From: Desulfococcaceae bacterium
GTDB taxonomy: Bacteria; Desulfobacterota; Desulfobacteria; Desulfobacterales; Desulfosalsimonadaceae
Reading direction: 5' to 3'
DNA length: 50,075 bases
NCBI GenBank assembly: GCA_030145385.1
Contig: JAQYVU010000023.1
Location: 1-50,075 of the forward strand
Positions 17,883-27,944 of the stretch are shown piece by piece. A model generated the notes under the pieces. The model was not told the DNA's origin. It saw only the letters and a program-made list of their open reading frames with translations, and did no database searches. The stretch's first letter is position 1. Each line of letters starts with the position of its first letter. The position numbers were made by a program, and so were the translations under genes.

Positions 17883-18154
17883 CTCTTTCACATATTTAAA
17901 ATTGGCGGAGTGATTTTTAAGTTTGCCGTGATTTACAAACAAATACAAGGAAAATGCTGCCTCACTATAGTCAGTTATACGAGGCGGCATTTGACACAGT
18001 GTCTTGTCAATGATGAAATGACGTAAGGTTGTGCATTAAAGTCATCCGGATTGCAGCGGGTATAATTAGCTGATCCGTTAATCAGCGTGCTTTGGGCGGC
18101 TGCGTCGTCGAACAGCAGCATTTTTGTTATCCATCTAAATTTAACAGCATAATT
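17883..18154. other. Intergenic region
   Basis: Nothing conclusive is seen. This is the probable promoter region of the HigBA-LysE transcript. The segment near 18040-18120 is not recognised. Confidence 0.3.
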
Positions 18155-18304
18155 GGTGGCCCCGTAAAAAGTAGCAGGATGGCTAAGTTAAAAGTTTCAT
18201 ATACAAGGCGTAGTGGTTTTTCAGGCTCGAAATCATACATGTAGTATCTTGAGTGTCTGAAAAATCGCTACAACGCAGTAGATGGGACTTTTTACGACGC
18301 CATC
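18155..18304. repeat. MITE-like dispersed repeat, copy B
   Basis: The ends GGTGGCCCCGTAAAAAGT (18155-18172) and ACTTTTTACGACGCCATC (18287-18304) form an 18-bp terminal inverted repeat matching at 15 positions. An inner inverted pair (GCGTAGTGGTTTTTCAG and CTGAAAAATCGCTACAACGC) makes the whole element one long imperfect hairpin. It is about 150 bp without coding capacity. Copy A lies at 2042-2207. Confidence 0.75.
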
Positions 18305-18383
18305 ATAATTGCCTGCTCAAGGCAAGATGAGAAGCCGGGATCTGAAGTAGATTAAAGGTCGCGGGTACCGGGAAGAAACCAAA

Positions 18384-18423
18384 AAAAAGCGGGAATCGGT
18401 TCTTAAAACCATTCCCGCTTTTT
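18384..18423. terminator. Rho-independent terminator after the F0 operon
   Basis: AAAAAGCGGGAAT (18384-18396) pairs with ATTCCCGCTTTTT (18411-18423), with an inner GGTT/AACC. The A-run on the plus strand is a T-run for the minus-strand operon ending at 18461. Confidence 0.85.
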
Positions 18424-18460
18424 GAAAAAATATTTGCCTGTTATTACAGGCAAAAAACCG

Positions 18461-19069
18461 TTAAGCTGATTGTTTAGGCGCTTTGGAAATATTTGAAAGA
18501 AAAACGTCCAATAATTTATTATGGTCTGAATCATTTATTTCAGCTGGAAGTCGATTTAAGGCCAGTGAACTGGCTTCGTCCACCAGTTCAGACATAAACT
18601 GGTCTTTTGCCTGTGCAATCTGAGTCGTGGCTTTTAATTTTTCAACTTCAATAATATTTTTGCTCTGCACTTTGGCTTCCTCAATGATCTTTTGTTTTGA
18701 GCGTTCGCCGTCTTCCATAATCCTGGATTTTATTTGCTCAAAACGGGCACTGCTGTCCTCAACCATTGTCTGGGTCTTTTTAATCTTTGCTTCCAGGGCA
18801 TTCTTTTGTTTCTGAAGCCGGTGAATCTGGTCGGCTACCTCGTCTTTCTGACCCTGCAGAAAGTTCAAAAGCGGCTTTTTGCCGAATTTAACGGCCAAAA
18901 AGACAAAAATAAAGAAGTTGATCCAAAGCATAATTTGATCATATATGGGGCGCCATCCCGGATCAGCAGCAGCAGCTGTCGTGCTCAGCAGTAGAATGCC
19001 GAGCATAGCGGTCGCAGTTGAGCCGCACAAACGCTTCAGCAATTTTTTATATTGTCTATGATTATTCAT
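18461..19069 (-). CDS. atpF: F0 ATP synthase subunit b
   Basis: The 202-residue protein has an N-terminal hydrophobic segment (ATAMLGILLLSTTAAAADPG) that looks like a cleavable signal. One membrane helix follows (ILWINFFIFVFLAVKFG region), then a long charged coiled coil (about residues 75-190) with no enzymatic motif. This is the peripheral-stalk b subunit linking F0 to F1. It overlaps the b' gene by 4 bases (ATGA) and is last in the operon. The F1 genes usually found next are missing. Confidence 0.9.
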   Translation of the reverse strand: MNNHRQYKKLLKRLCGSTATAMLGILLLSTTAAAADPGWRPIYDQIMLWINFFIFVFLAVKFGKKPLLNFLQGQKDEVADQIHRLQKQKNALEAKIKKTQTMVEDSSARFEQIKSRIMEDGERSKQKIIEEAKVQSKNIIEVEKLKATTQIAQAKDQFMSELVDEASSLALNRLPAEINDSDHNKLLDVFLSNISKAPKQSA

Positions 19070-19521
19070 TGGGCCAGCCTCCGGTCCAGCACTTTTTCCA
19101 TGATTAGTAAAGCCAGCTTTTGAGATTCATTTTTAATTTCAGCTCTGGCTTTTGTAATCTGGCTGTTGATATATTGCTGGCTTTCCAGTTTTATGGCCTG
19201 AATCTCTTTCCGGGACTCATCTAAAACGGAGTTGGCTTGAATAGTCCCGTCTTCTTCCAGGTTTTTTTTATGCTGGTTGGCCTCTTTTATTGCTGTCAAT
19301 TCCTGGGCCCGTACCTGTTCATTCATTTGACTGAGCTGGTTTTTTGATTTTTCAATGCCGCTGGTAATCTCTTCAATATGGGCTTCTCGTTCACCCATAA
19401 CATTTTGCAACGGACGGAACATGATCCGGTTGATTAAAAACAGAAAAATCAAAAACGAAATCAATTCAATGATAACGGTTTCATTAATCGTGATAAGCCC
19501 TATCGTGCTGACTACTTCCAT
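19066..19521 (-). CDS. atpF: F0 ATP synthase subunit b'
   Basis: The 151-residue protein has one N-terminal membrane helix (ELISFLIFLFLINRIMFRPL) followed by a coiled coil, the b/b' pattern. Two different b-type genes side by side indicate a heterodimeric peripheral stalk, as in photosynthetic bacteria and many Desulfobacterota. There is no signal peptide, in contrast to the neighbouring b. Confidence 0.88.
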   Translation of the reverse strand: MEVVSTIGLITINETVIIELISFLIFLFLINRIMFRPLQNVMGEREAHIEEITSGIEKSKNQLSQMNEQVRAQELTAIKEANQHKKNLEEDGTIQANSVLDESRKEIQAIKLESQQYINSQITKARAEIKNESQKLALLIMEKVLDRRLAQ

Positions 19522-19555
19522 CTTCGGCCTTTCGTTGTGATAAAATCTTTATTAA

Positions 19556-19822
<267 letters not shown>

Positions 19823-19854
19823 TTATAGTAATTAACTGAGTTTATATTTTTATT

Positions 19855-20580
19855 TTAAATGTTTAACAATAATAAAAGCGCGACCACCAGCGCATAAATT
19901 CCGGTGGATTCGGAAACCGCCTGTCCCACCAGCATGCTGCGGGTCATCAGCCCAAGTGTTAAAGGATTTCGGGCAACCGCTGACACGGCATTGCCTGCGG
20001 CAGCACCTTCACCGATGCCGGGTCCGATTCCGCCGAATCCCATGCACAGACCTGCGCCCAGCATGCTAAAGGCTGGCACGATAGCCATTTCCATGGGGAG
20101 TTGCTTGTAGAGCAGCAAAAGGGAAATCAAAAATCCGTAAATTGCTGTGGACTGGGCAACACCGGCACCGATCAGCATGAGCGTATTCAGCTGTCCGGAT
20201 ACTTTCGGCTGGCGACCGATTCCCTCGCAGGCATTTCCAGCAGGAAGTCCGGCGCCGATTCCGCAGCCAATGGCCGAAAGCCCCATGGATAAACCGGCAC
20301 CCATATAGGCCCATGCGGTAAGAACCGACTTGCCTTCCATCGGGCTGAACAGAAGCAGCATGGCAATGACAAGGCCGAATATACCGGCTGTTTCCGCAAC
20401 TGCCTGACCGACGAGCATGGTTTTAAGTATTTCACCTACCAGGTTGGGCCGAAATGAGAGCGTCTCATTCGCTTTCCCGGCAGTGTATCCTTCTCCGATA
20501 GCTGCACCGATGGCGGCAAACCCCACTGAAAGGCCTGCTCCAAGGACAGATGCAGCTTGAATCCATTCAATACCTGTCAT
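19855..20580 (-). CDS. atpE: Triplicated F0 ATP synthase subunit c (three hairpins)
   Basis: The 241-residue protein is three c hairpins in tandem (about 1-82, 83-160, 161-241), six membrane helices. Hairpin 1 keeps E30 and E63 ([11 protein letters not shown]). Hairpin 3 keeps E191, V222, E224, S225, T226 and Y229. Hairpin 2 has A110 instead of the first glutamate and Q143 instead of the essential carboxylate ([11 protein letters not shown]). One third of its sites should thus not carry an ion. It starts one base before the end of atpB. Acetobacterium woodii has a related case, a double-hairpin c1 with one site in a mixed ring. Confidence 0.95.
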   Translation of the reverse strand: MTGIEWIQAASVLGAGLSVGFAAIGAAIGEGYTAGKANETLSFRPNLVGEILKTMLVGQAVAETAGIFGLVIAMLLLFSPMEGKSVLTAWAYMGAGLSMGLSAIGCGIGAGLPAGNACEGIGRQPKVSGQLNTLMLIGAGVAQSTAIYGFLISLLLLYKQLPMEMAIVPAFSMLGAGLCMGFGGIGPGIGEGAAAGNAVSAVARNPLTLGLMTRSMLVGQAVSESTGIYALVVALLLLLNI

Positions 20581-20581
20581 T

Positions 20582-21256
20582 TTATTTTACCTGCACTGAA
20601 ATATATACCAAGGTTAACATCGTAAAAACAAATGCCTGGATGGCGCCGACGAATATACCGAAAAAAGCATACAGAAACGGAGGTATAAGCACGCTGTAGA
20701 CCAGATAGGAAACCACCAGGATAATAATTGAACCGCCCATGATGTTGCCGAACAGACGGAAGGAAATTGACACCACCTTTGCCAGTTCGCCGATTACGTT
20801 TAATGGCATCATAAAGAAGAACGGGTCAAAGTATGTTTTGATATAGGCTTTAAATCCCTTGGTCTTGATGCCCACGTAATGGGAGATGAAAAAACCCAAA
20901 AGGCCGAGGCTTAAGGGGGTGTTCAGATCTTTGGTCGGTTCGTGCATGTGCGGAATAATACCGATCCAGTTTGACAGCAGAAGGAACATGAACAGCGCAC
21001 AAATCAGCGGCGCATATTTTTTCCCCAGTTCCTTGTCCAGCGCATCTTCGGTCAATGCATAAAGTTGTGAAACAAAAAGTTCCCCCATGACCTGAAACGG
21101 GCCGGGGATGATCCGTTTTTTTGTGGATGCCAGAAATCCGAATACCAGAAGGATACTCATGACAATCCATGTCATGATGATCACTTCAAGGTTGAACGTC
21201 AGGTTGTGTCCAAAAAACGGTATGATCAGTTGATGTATTCTGCCTAACTCTTCCAT
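20582..21256 (-). CDS. atpB: F0 ATP synthase subunit a
   Basis: The 224-residue membrane protein has the subunit a order. [20 protein letters not shown] is the conserved helix, and [19 protein letters not shown] carries the essential arginine (SFRLFGN) that faces the c-ring carboxylate. It closes with [16 protein letters not shown]. It forms the ion half-channels. It is placed between atpI and the three-hairpin c gene. Confidence 0.95.
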   Translation of the reverse strand: MEELGRIHQLIIPFFGHNLTFNLEVIIMTWIVMSILLVFGFLASTKKRIIPGPFQVMGELFVSQLYALTEDALDKELGKKYAPLICALFMFLLLSNWIGIIPHMHEPTKDLNTPLSLGLLGFFISHYVGIKTKGFKAYIKTYFDPFFFMMPLNVIGELAKVVSISFRLFGNIMGGSIIILVVSYLVYSVLIPPFLYAFFGIFVGAIQAFVFTMLTLVYISVQVK

Positions 21257-21266
21257 AATTAATAAT

Positions 21267-21656
21267 CTATGCAGTTTTCTTTTGAGTTGAGTTATAAATC
21301 AGGCGGATAATTTCATCCGTCAGAATGACAAATTGAATCATAAACAGTCCGAAGACCGTTGACGCAATATTAAACTGTTCCAGCTTGATGGCGGCGATAA
21401 CCGGAATCGCCATCAATCCGTATCGAAAAAAGATGGAGCCAAAAGATATCGCAAATGTTTTCTTTTTGGGTTGTCCGATTTTCATCGGCAGGCTTTCGCC
21501 CATTAAAATGAAATTAAGGATGCTGAAAATGGTTCCGAGGATCAGCCCTTTTCCAATGGGTTTTAAGCCGAACAGAAAAAATGAAACACCGGCAAATATT
21601 GCAAGTGTGATTGCTAAAGAACAATATTTTTTTTGGGTTTGTCTAATTTGTTCCAT
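21267..21656 (-). CDS. atpI: ATP synthase subunit I
   Basis: The 129-residue protein has four predicted helices, for example AITLAIFAGVSFFLFGLKPI and LILGTIFSILNFILMGESLP, as in AtpI, a chaperone-like factor for c-ring assembly. It overlaps atpZ by 14 bases and precedes atpB by 10. Identification rests on topology and operon position. Confidence 0.8.
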   Translation of the reverse strand: MEQIRQTQKKYCSLAITLAIFAGVSFFLFGLKPIGKGLILGTIFSILNFILMGESLPMKIGQPKKKTFAISFGSIFFRYGLMAIPVIAAIKLEQFNIASTVFGLFMIQFVILTDEIIRLIYNSTQKKTA

Positions 21657-21906
21657 TTTGACTGTTTTCGTCTTCGAAAATTTCCATTATTTGTTTGTAT
21701 ACAACCACTGCTCCGCCGACAACGCCGAGGATGGTAAAGACGGTTACAAATAAACCTTTAATTCCAAGCCACTTATCTATTTGAAACCCGACATAAAAAC
21801 AAAAACCCACACATCCGACCATGGTAAGCCCCAGCTGCATGATGATCTGCATATTTTCAGCCCAGGGCCGGTTTTTTTTGTAATCAAAAATTTTTTTATT
21901 ATTCAT
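21643..21906 (-). CDS. atpZ: AtpZ/AtpQ-like F0 accessory protein
   Basis: I start at ATG 21906 (MNNKKIFDYKKNRPW), which has AAAGG nine bases upstream; an upstream in-frame start at 21969 is less likely. The 87-residue product has two helices (LGLTMVGCVGFCFYVGFQID and VFTILGVVGGAVVVYKQIM) with the 'G..iD.wlg.kg' turn of AtpZ-type proteins. These have been linked to ion uptake and F0 assembly. It is the first gene of the F0 operon. Confidence 0.75.
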   Translation of the reverse strand: MNNKKIFDYKKNRPWAENMQIIMQLGLTMVGCVGFCFYVGFQIDKWLGIKGLFVTVFTILGVVGGAVVVYKQIMEIFEDENSQNGTN

Positions 21907-22179
21907 CGTATTGCCTTTATTAAATAGGATGAATGCGGTTTGATAACAGATTATGGTTTTCATCGTCAAGGAAATAATTCAAAAAATATTTTATCTTAAA
22001 TATCAGTTACATATCTTGTTGTGAATCAATCTTATATAAAATAAACAGGTTGGAGGAGTTAATAGGAAGGCCGATAGGGCAGAGAACAAAAAAAATGGTG
22101 ATTTTTCTATGTGATAACTTTAAATTTGACGCTCAAAACTGCGCTGATAAAATACATTTTTGTAAGTTTGGGGACAGTA

Positions 22180-23307
22180 TTATGCAGGGGCCAGGATCTG
22201 CGGAATCACTCTTAAAAGCTGGCTCTGCATGAAAAAACCGTTGCCTTCCGGCGACATAATGCCGACAAACCTGAAGTTTCCTTCTCTGTAAACATCGGAT
22301 GTCATCATGATGATGACCGCTTTTTTGGTGTGCACCGTCAGTCCTGTACACCGATCCAGACCTTTCTGGCTGACTGTTTTGCTACATTGGGCGAACATGT
22401 TGTTGAATTCTTTCGAGAATCCTTTAAAGTCTACTGATCCGTCCACAACGTCAAACGCCAGGATATTTCCGTCCGGGCTTAATATGGCCAATCCGATATA
22501 ACCTTTGATGGTTCTTAATATACTGACATGGCGTGATAATGAAGCCTGCAGCTTTGATTGGCCGGTTATTGCAGCAGGTGCCGCAGCCTTGAGGGGGGGG
22601 CGGCTTGCGGGTGCCGGTTTGGGTTTCGATTTTTCTTTCCAGATGGCGCCGGCAATTTCAAGCAGTTTGGTTTTAATTTTCTGCTCTTTTTTATCTGTTG
22701 GCAGTTTGGAAAATGAAATGCTCACACTTTCCCATTTGGCCATGTCCTTGGCGGCTTGATCTCCTGTGGTATTGTTGTAATGCGCGTCTAAAAGAACGCC
22801 GGTGTCAAAGTACAAATATCCTTTTTTCCGGCTTCCGCTGTCAACTTCCATCCGGCATGTTTTTCTGCTTAATACAATCAGCGGCAGGAAATTTTTTAAC
22901 GTCATGCCTTTCATCGTCAGGCCTTCATCCTTTAAGTTCAGTCCGACAAAGATGATGGAGGCCAGTGCCCCGAATTCAAAGGGTTTTTCAAGGTAATACA
23001 AAACATCTTCATGCCCGGTCCGGTCCGTAAACCAGGGTCTTGGTTTTCCCGGTTCCAGCATGACCACGCAAGGTGTAGACGGGTGATTACGTGTCATGTA
23101 TGCCAGTAGTTGAACACCATCAACATCCGATAGTTTGATATCTGAAATGAGAACTGTTATTTTTGTTTTTTTCAGTATGCTGATGGCGGATTTTCCGCTC
23201 TGTGCGGTTAACAGCTCAAAATGATGCAGTTCTTTGAACCCTTTTTCAATTCTGTCCAGGTTTTTTTTGTCACTGTCAACGATGAGAACTTTATCCATAT
23301 CATTCAC
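22180..23307 (-). CDS. Response-regulator receiver protein with DUF4388-like and roadblock-like C-terminal regions
   Basis: The 375-residue protein begins with a receiver domain (KVLIVDSDKKN acidic pocket, phospho-acceptor in LISDIKLSDVDGVQLL, K in YYLEKPFE). A middle region follows with SRKTCRMEVDSGSRKKGYLY and FDTGVLLDAHYNNTTGDQAA, typical of DUF4388. After a Pro/Ala linker (about 245-262) the end (GYIGLAILSPDGNILAFD, CTGLTVHTKKAVIIMMT) recalls roadblock/LC7 domains. It has no DNA-binding domain, so it probably acts by protein contacts. It lies 270 bases before the F0 operon on the same strand. Confidence 0.75.
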   Translation of the reverse strand: MNDMDKVLIVDSDKKNLDRIEKGFKELHHFELLTAQSGKSAISILKKTKITVLISDIKLSDVDGVQLLAYMTRNHPSTPCVVMLEPGKPRPWFTDRTGHEDVLYYLEKPFEFGALASIIFVGLNLKDEGLTMKGMTLKNFLPLIVLSRKTCRMEVDSGSRKKGYLYFDTGVLLDAHYNNTTGDQAAKDMAKWESVSISFSKLPTDKKEQKIKTKLLEIAGAIWKEKSKPKPAPASRPPLKAAAPAAITGQSKLQASLSRHVSILRTIKGYIGLAILSPDGNILAFDVVDGSVDFKGFSKEFNNMFAQCSKTVSQKGLDRCTGLTVHTKKAVIIMMTSDVYREGNFRFVGIMSPEGNGFFMQSQLLRVIPQILAPA

Positions 23308-23598
23308 CGATTATTTTGAACTTTGTATGTCTCAAATGGGATGCCGGAATTCAATAAAAATGCTCAACTCTTTTTATAACTATTTTAATAAATGGGAAAT
23401 CGGTTGTATGTCAATATAATTTTGCCATAATGTCATGATATTCCGATAAAAAATCTATGTGATCGACTGTTAATGCCCTCTATTTCGAGATTGTCTAAAT
23501 AAGTAAAAGTATGTTTCAACTTAACGTATTCTATGATAATTAGTACAAATTACGAGCTTTTACCGATTTAATTTGCCTGAGGACGATTCTCTGAAATT

Positions 23599-25206
23599 AT
23601 GAAACACTTTATTTTTCAAATCGTTATTAATTTTCTGATACTTTTGCTTATTTACGGCTGCTGTGCCGGTCCGGGGCACACGGCTTCATTTAAAATAGTC
23701 AGCTATAATGTTGAAAACTTGTTTGATCTGCATTCTGATGTAACGGATTATCCGGAATATCGTCCCGGCGGAACGTTTGGCTGGGACAGCACCCGGCTGG
23801 ATATTAAACTGGGAAATATTGCATCGGTATTAAAAGACCTGGATGCTGAAATTATTGCATTGCAGGAAGTTGAATCAAGGAAGTCCCTGGCATTATTGCA
23901 AAAACGGCTTTACCAGGTGGGGGCTGAATATCCATACTCAGCGATTGCCGAAGGGCGTAAAACCTCTGTAAAATGCGCGGTCCTGTCCGGATTTCCCATT
24001 GTTGAAACAAAAGAAATTTTAGTGGGGCAGAATAATGAACGCAGTATTCTGAAAGTCGTTTTTGACATTAACGGGCATCCGCTGATTTTGTATGTCAATC
24101 ACTGGAAATCCAAATCCGCTCCGGAAAGCAAAAGAATGACATATGCCGGTGCCCTTGCTGCGGATATTTTAAAACTGGGGTGCGGAGTTGATTTTATCTT
24201 AATCGGTGACTTTAATTCGGATTATAATGAATATGAAACATTTAAAGGCGTTTCCCGCCTAAACGATACCCGGGGCGTCACCGGTATTAATCATATTATA
24301 AAGACTTTAAAAGACACGCAGATTGTGACAGAGTCACTTTTAACAAACCAGAAAGACTGTCAATATGTTTTTAATCTTTGGCTTGAAATCCCGGAAAACA
24401 GGCGCTGGTCCGTGAACTTTTTCGGTCAAAAGAACAGTCCGGACAGTATCATCGTATCCAAAGGTTTATATGATACAAAGGGGATTTCATACGTGGATAA
24501 TTCATTTGATAAGTTTGATCCGGATTATCTGTTTGACAAAAACAAAGTGTTTCGATGGCAGCGGGCAGCAAGAGGAAAAGGCCGTCATCTCGGCAAAGGT
24601 TTTTCAGATCATCTGCCGATTTTTGCGGAATTTTCAACCCACCCCTTTTGTTTCACATCACAAGATGAACCGGTTTTTTCAGAACCTGAGTCGCTGAGCA
24701 TAGCAGATTTATACAGCCTGAAAAAAGGGCCGGCCAATGTCCGTATCCATGACGGCGTCGTGATTTATAAGGAAGGCGATCATGCGGTGATCAAACAGAA
24801 AAACGGTCGGGCAATCTATGTTTACAAGGTGGCTAAAGAACTGCAGTATCAAATGACGTATGATTTGACGGTCACGCAGTTAAATCGGTATTATGGAAAT
24901 CCCGAAATTACCGGCATTAAAGATGTAAAAACACTTGGCCGGACAACGGAAATAAAAGCATATTTTATCACCGGGCCGGCCCCTGATTTTGAAGATCCGG
25001 ATTTGCGAAATGAAGTCATTGAACAGATCAAAGGAATTTATGAAAACGGGTGGTTTCACTATGGCGATGATCGTAAAATTAAGATCTATATTGCGAATAA
25101 AGATCTGAAGCCGAAAGATTTTACCGCAATCACTGTTTCTTGTGTCAGGATCGGATATCACCGGCATCCCGAGATCATTGTGGAAAAAAAGGAGCAGATC
25201 CAATAG
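23599..25206 (+). CDS. Exported endonuclease/exonuclease/phosphatase-family protein
   Basis: The 535-residue protein has a hydrophobic N-terminus ending at LIYGCCAG, a possible lipobox. Then come EEP-fold motifs: IVSYNVENLFD, IIALQEVES, NHWKSKSA, ILIGDFNSDYNEYE and a C-terminal GFSDHLPIFAEF, i.e. the metal- and phosphate-binding Asn, Glu, Asp, Asn and His. Residues beyond about 350 form a second domain with no motif I recognise (possibly OB-fold-like). It could be an extracellular nuclease or phospholipase. It overlaps or abuts the transporter gene downstream. Confidence 0.8.
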   Translation: MKHFIFQIVINFLILLLIYGCCAGPGHTASFKIVSYNVENLFDLHSDVTDYPEYRPGGTFGWDSTRLDIKLGNIASVLKDLDAEIIALQEVESRKSLALLQKRLYQVGAEYPYSAIAEGRKTSVKCAVLSGFPIVETKEILVGQNNERSILKVVFDINGHPLILYVNHWKSKSAPESKRMTYAGALAADILKLGCGVDFILIGDFNSDYNEYETFKGVSRLNDTRGVTGINHIIKTLKDTQIVTESLLTNQKDCQYVFNLWLEIPENRRWSVNFFGQKNSPDSIIVSKGLYDTKGISYVDNSFDKFDPDYLFDKNKVFRWQRAARGKGRHLGKGFSDHLPIFAEFSTHPFCFTSQDEPVFSEPESLSIADLYSLKKGPANVRIHDGVVIYKEGDHAVIKQKNGRAIYVYKVAKELQYQMTYDLTVTQLNRYYGNPEITGIKDVKTLGRTTEIKAYFITGPAPDFEDPDLRNEVIEQIKGIYENGWFHYGDDRKIKIYIANKDLKPKDFTAITVSCVRIGYHRHPEIIVEKKEQIQ

Positions 25207-25217
25207 TGGAAGAGGAT

Positions 25218-27761
25218 ATGAACTCATCAAAAAACAATGATTCGAACAAGCCTCAGGCCAAAGGGACGCTCGGAACATTTGGCGGTGTATTTACACCAAG
25301 TGTTCTGACAATACTAGGTATTATTCTGTTTCTTCGGCTGGGATACGTCGTCGGCCAGTCGGGGCTCTGGCGAACTTTAATCATTCTTGCGCTGGCCAAT
25401 GGCATTTCTGTGTTAACCACCGTTTCGCTGTCTGCTATTGCCACCAGTTTAACCGTCAAGGGCGGGGGGGATTATTTTCTGATTTCCCGTACGCTGGGTC
25501 TGGAATTCGGCGGGGCCATCGGTCTGGTGTTATTTCTTGCCCAGTCGGTCTCCATTGCGTTTTACTGTATCGGTTTCGGGGAGGTTGTCAGCGGTATTTT
25601 CCAGATACAGGCAGGATATTTTCCCCAGGTCATTGCGGCGGCAGCGGTGGCGTTTCTTTTTATATTCGCATGGCTCGGCGCAGACTGGGCGACCCGTTTA
25701 CAGTATGTGGTGATGGCGGTTTTAGTTGCGGCGCTGGTTTCGTTTTTTATCGGCGGGGTGATCACATGGGATTCAGCGCTGATGGCTGAAAACTGGACGG
25801 CCAATCCCGGGGCTCCGGGTTTTTGGGTGCTGTTTGCCATTTTTTTCCCTGCCGTGACCGGTTTTACACAAGGGGTCAGCATGTCCGGCGATTTAAAAGA
25901 TCCGGGAAAAAGTCTGCCAATCGGGACGTTTATGGCCGTGGGGCTCTCCTTGCTGATTTATTTTTTTGCATGCATCATCATGGCGGGGGCGTTGCCGAAA
26001 GAAACATTGATTGGCGATTATAATGCCATGCAGCAAGTAGCTGCTGTTGATTTTTTAATTGTCGCCGGGGTGATTGCCGCAACCCTTTCATCGGCCATGG
26101 CGTCGTTTCTGGGAGCACCGCGTATACTCCAGTCTTTGTCCGGTGATCGCATATTCCCGGTGTTGAATCCTTTTGCAAAAGGGGTTGGCGCATCCGGCAA
26201 TCCGCGTCGCGGAGTTCTGTTTTCGGCATCGATTGCATTGTGCACGATTGCGATTGGTAAGTTGAACCTTATTGCACCGATTGTATCCATGTTTTTCCTG
26301 GTTTCCTATGGTCTGCTCAATTACGCAACGTTTTTCGAGGCCAGGTCGGGAAGTCCATCATTTCGTCCACGGTTTAAGTTTTATGATTATCGAGTCAGTC
26401 TGGTCGGCGGGGCAGCCTGTCTGGTGGCGATGCTTGCGATAAATGTGACCGCCGGAGTGCTTGCCATCGCTTTTTTGACGGCAATCTATCAATATCTGAA
26501 AAGGACTGCCGGTCCTTCCCGATGGTCGGACAGCCGGCGTTCCTATCATTTAAAAATGGTTCGGCAGCACCTGTTTGCGGCGGCTGAAGAAAACGAGCAT
26601 CCCAGAAACTGGCGTCCCCAGTTAATGGTGTTTACCAGCGATATCACGCATCGCCGGCTTATCATTCACTTCGCTTCATGGCTCCAGGGCAGCAGCGGCA
26701 TCAGCTCGGCTATTCAGGTTATTGAAGGAAAGGGCGCAGCCATGGTTAAATATCGAAAAGCCGCGTTGGCCGAGCTTAGAAAAAATATCAAAGAAGAAAA
26801 AGTGGTAATGTTCCCGCTGGTGATATCCACCCCTGACCTGGAAACCGGCATTCATGCCTTGATTCAATCTCACGGCATCGGTCCGGTTTGTCCCAACACC
26901 ATACTCGCCAACTGGATTGAGCCATTACCGCGTTTTGAATCGGATGAAAATGCCAGAGAGCTGGGCCGTTATATGCGCATTGCATTTCGCCAGGAATGTA
27001 ATATCGTTCTCTTAAATATCAAGGCAAGGCAATGGGGAGATCTGGCGGAACTGCCGGCAGGACGGAAGCGAATTGATGTGTGGTGGGCAGGAGACGCATC
27101 AAGTCGTTTAATGCTTCTTTTTGCGTATATTCTGACGCGGAATTCGAAATGGCAGGATGCCCGTATCCGGGTGCTTGATATGGTATATGAAAAATCATCT
27201 GAAAAAACAGTGGCGGATCTGGAAAAAACATTATCTGATTTCCGCATTAATGCGGTACCGGAGATTGTGCCGACACGGGACATTAAAACGGTGGTTGCAT
27301 ATTCAGCCGATGCGGCGCTGGTGTTTTTCCCTTTCCGGCTGAAAAATTATACGCCGCTGGATCCTTTCGGCAATCCTCTGGACCTGTTGTTTTCCCAGCT
27401 GGAAACTGCAGTCTCGGTTCTTGCGGCCATGGATATTGATCTGGATGCCGAGCCCGATGAGGGCGGGGCTGCCGAACTGGCAGCGGCAAAAGATGCGTTT
27501 TATGGTGCCCTGAAAAAGGCTGAAAACGCGGAGCAGGAAGCCGAAGACGCATCGCAGCTGGCAGAAGAAAAATTAATTAAACTGCAGGCAGCGGCTCTCT
27601 CCAATGCGGAGGAGGAGACTGTAAGGCGATTAAACGTGGATGCCCTGTCTGCCAAGGACGCAGCGGTCAAGGCTGCCCGCAAAGCCGCCAAATGGTCAGC
27701 CAAGGTCATAAACTATAAGAAAGATTTGGAAAAATTGGGTGAAACGGTTCCCGAACGTTGA
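25218..27761 (+). CDS. SLC12-like (cation-chloride cotransporter / amino acid permease) transporter
   Basis: From ATG 25218 the protein has 847 residues; GTG 25206, overlapping the upstream stop, is an alternative with a better-spaced AAGGAG. About 12 membrane segments span residues 25-450, opening GTFGGVFTPSVLTILGIILF, which is the first helix signature of SLC12 cotransporters. A cytosolic domain of about 300 residues and a C-terminal Ala/Glu/Lys coiled coil (about 760-847) follow. In bacteria the substrate of this group is mostly unproven (amino acids or K+/Cl-). Confidence 0.8.
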   Translation: MNSSKNNDSNKPQAKGTLGTFGGVFTPSVLTILGIILFLRLGYVVGQSGLWRTLIILALANGISVLTTVSLSAIATSLTVKGGGDYFLISRTLGLEFGGAIGLVLFLAQSVSIAFYCIGFGEVVSGIFQIQAGYFPQVIAAAAVAFLFIFAWLGADWATRLQYVVMAVLVAALVSFFIGGVITWDSALMAENWTANPGAPGFWVLFAIFFPAVTGFTQGVSMSGDLKDPGKSLPIGTFMAVGLSLLIYFFACIIMAGALPKETLIGDYNAMQQVAAVDFLIVAGVIAATLSSAMASFLGAPRILQSLSGDRIFPVLNPFAKGVGASGNPRRGVLFSASIALCTIAIGKLNLIAPIVSMFFLVSYGLLNYATFFEARSGSPSFRPRFKFYDYRVSLVGGAACLVAMLAINVTAGVLAIAFLTAIYQYLKRTAGPSRWSDSRRSYHLKMVRQHLFAAAEENEHPRNWRPQLMVFTSDITHRRLIIHFASWLQGSSGISSAIQVIEGKGAAMVKYRKAALAELRKNIKEEKVVMFPLVISTPDLETGIHALIQSHGIGPVCPNTILANWIEPLPRFESDENARELGRYMRIAFRQECNIVLLNIKARQWGDLAELPAGRKRIDVWWAGDASSRLMLLFAYILTRNSKWQDARIRVLDMVYEKSSEKTVADLEKTLSDFRINAVPEIVPTRDIKTVVAYSADAALVFFPFRLKNYTPLDPFGNPLDLLFSQLETAVSVLAAMDIDLDAEPDEGGAAELAAAKDAFYGALKKAENAEQEAEDASQLAEEKLIKLQAAALSNAEEETVRRLNVDALSAKDAAVKAARKAAKWSAKVINYKKDLEKLGETVPER

Positions 27762-27944
27762 GTTATAAACCAGGGATAGAGTCGTAAAATAGATGAAAAA
27801 TGAAAGCATTCTGTTGCGATTATCAGTTAATAAAAAATCGTTGAAATCGGTTTTCTTTTAAATGAAAGCATGATAGAAATTTGAGGCGTTCAATTTGGGT
27901 AATAGTTCTTTTTGATAAGAATAATAAGTGAAATTAATCATTTA

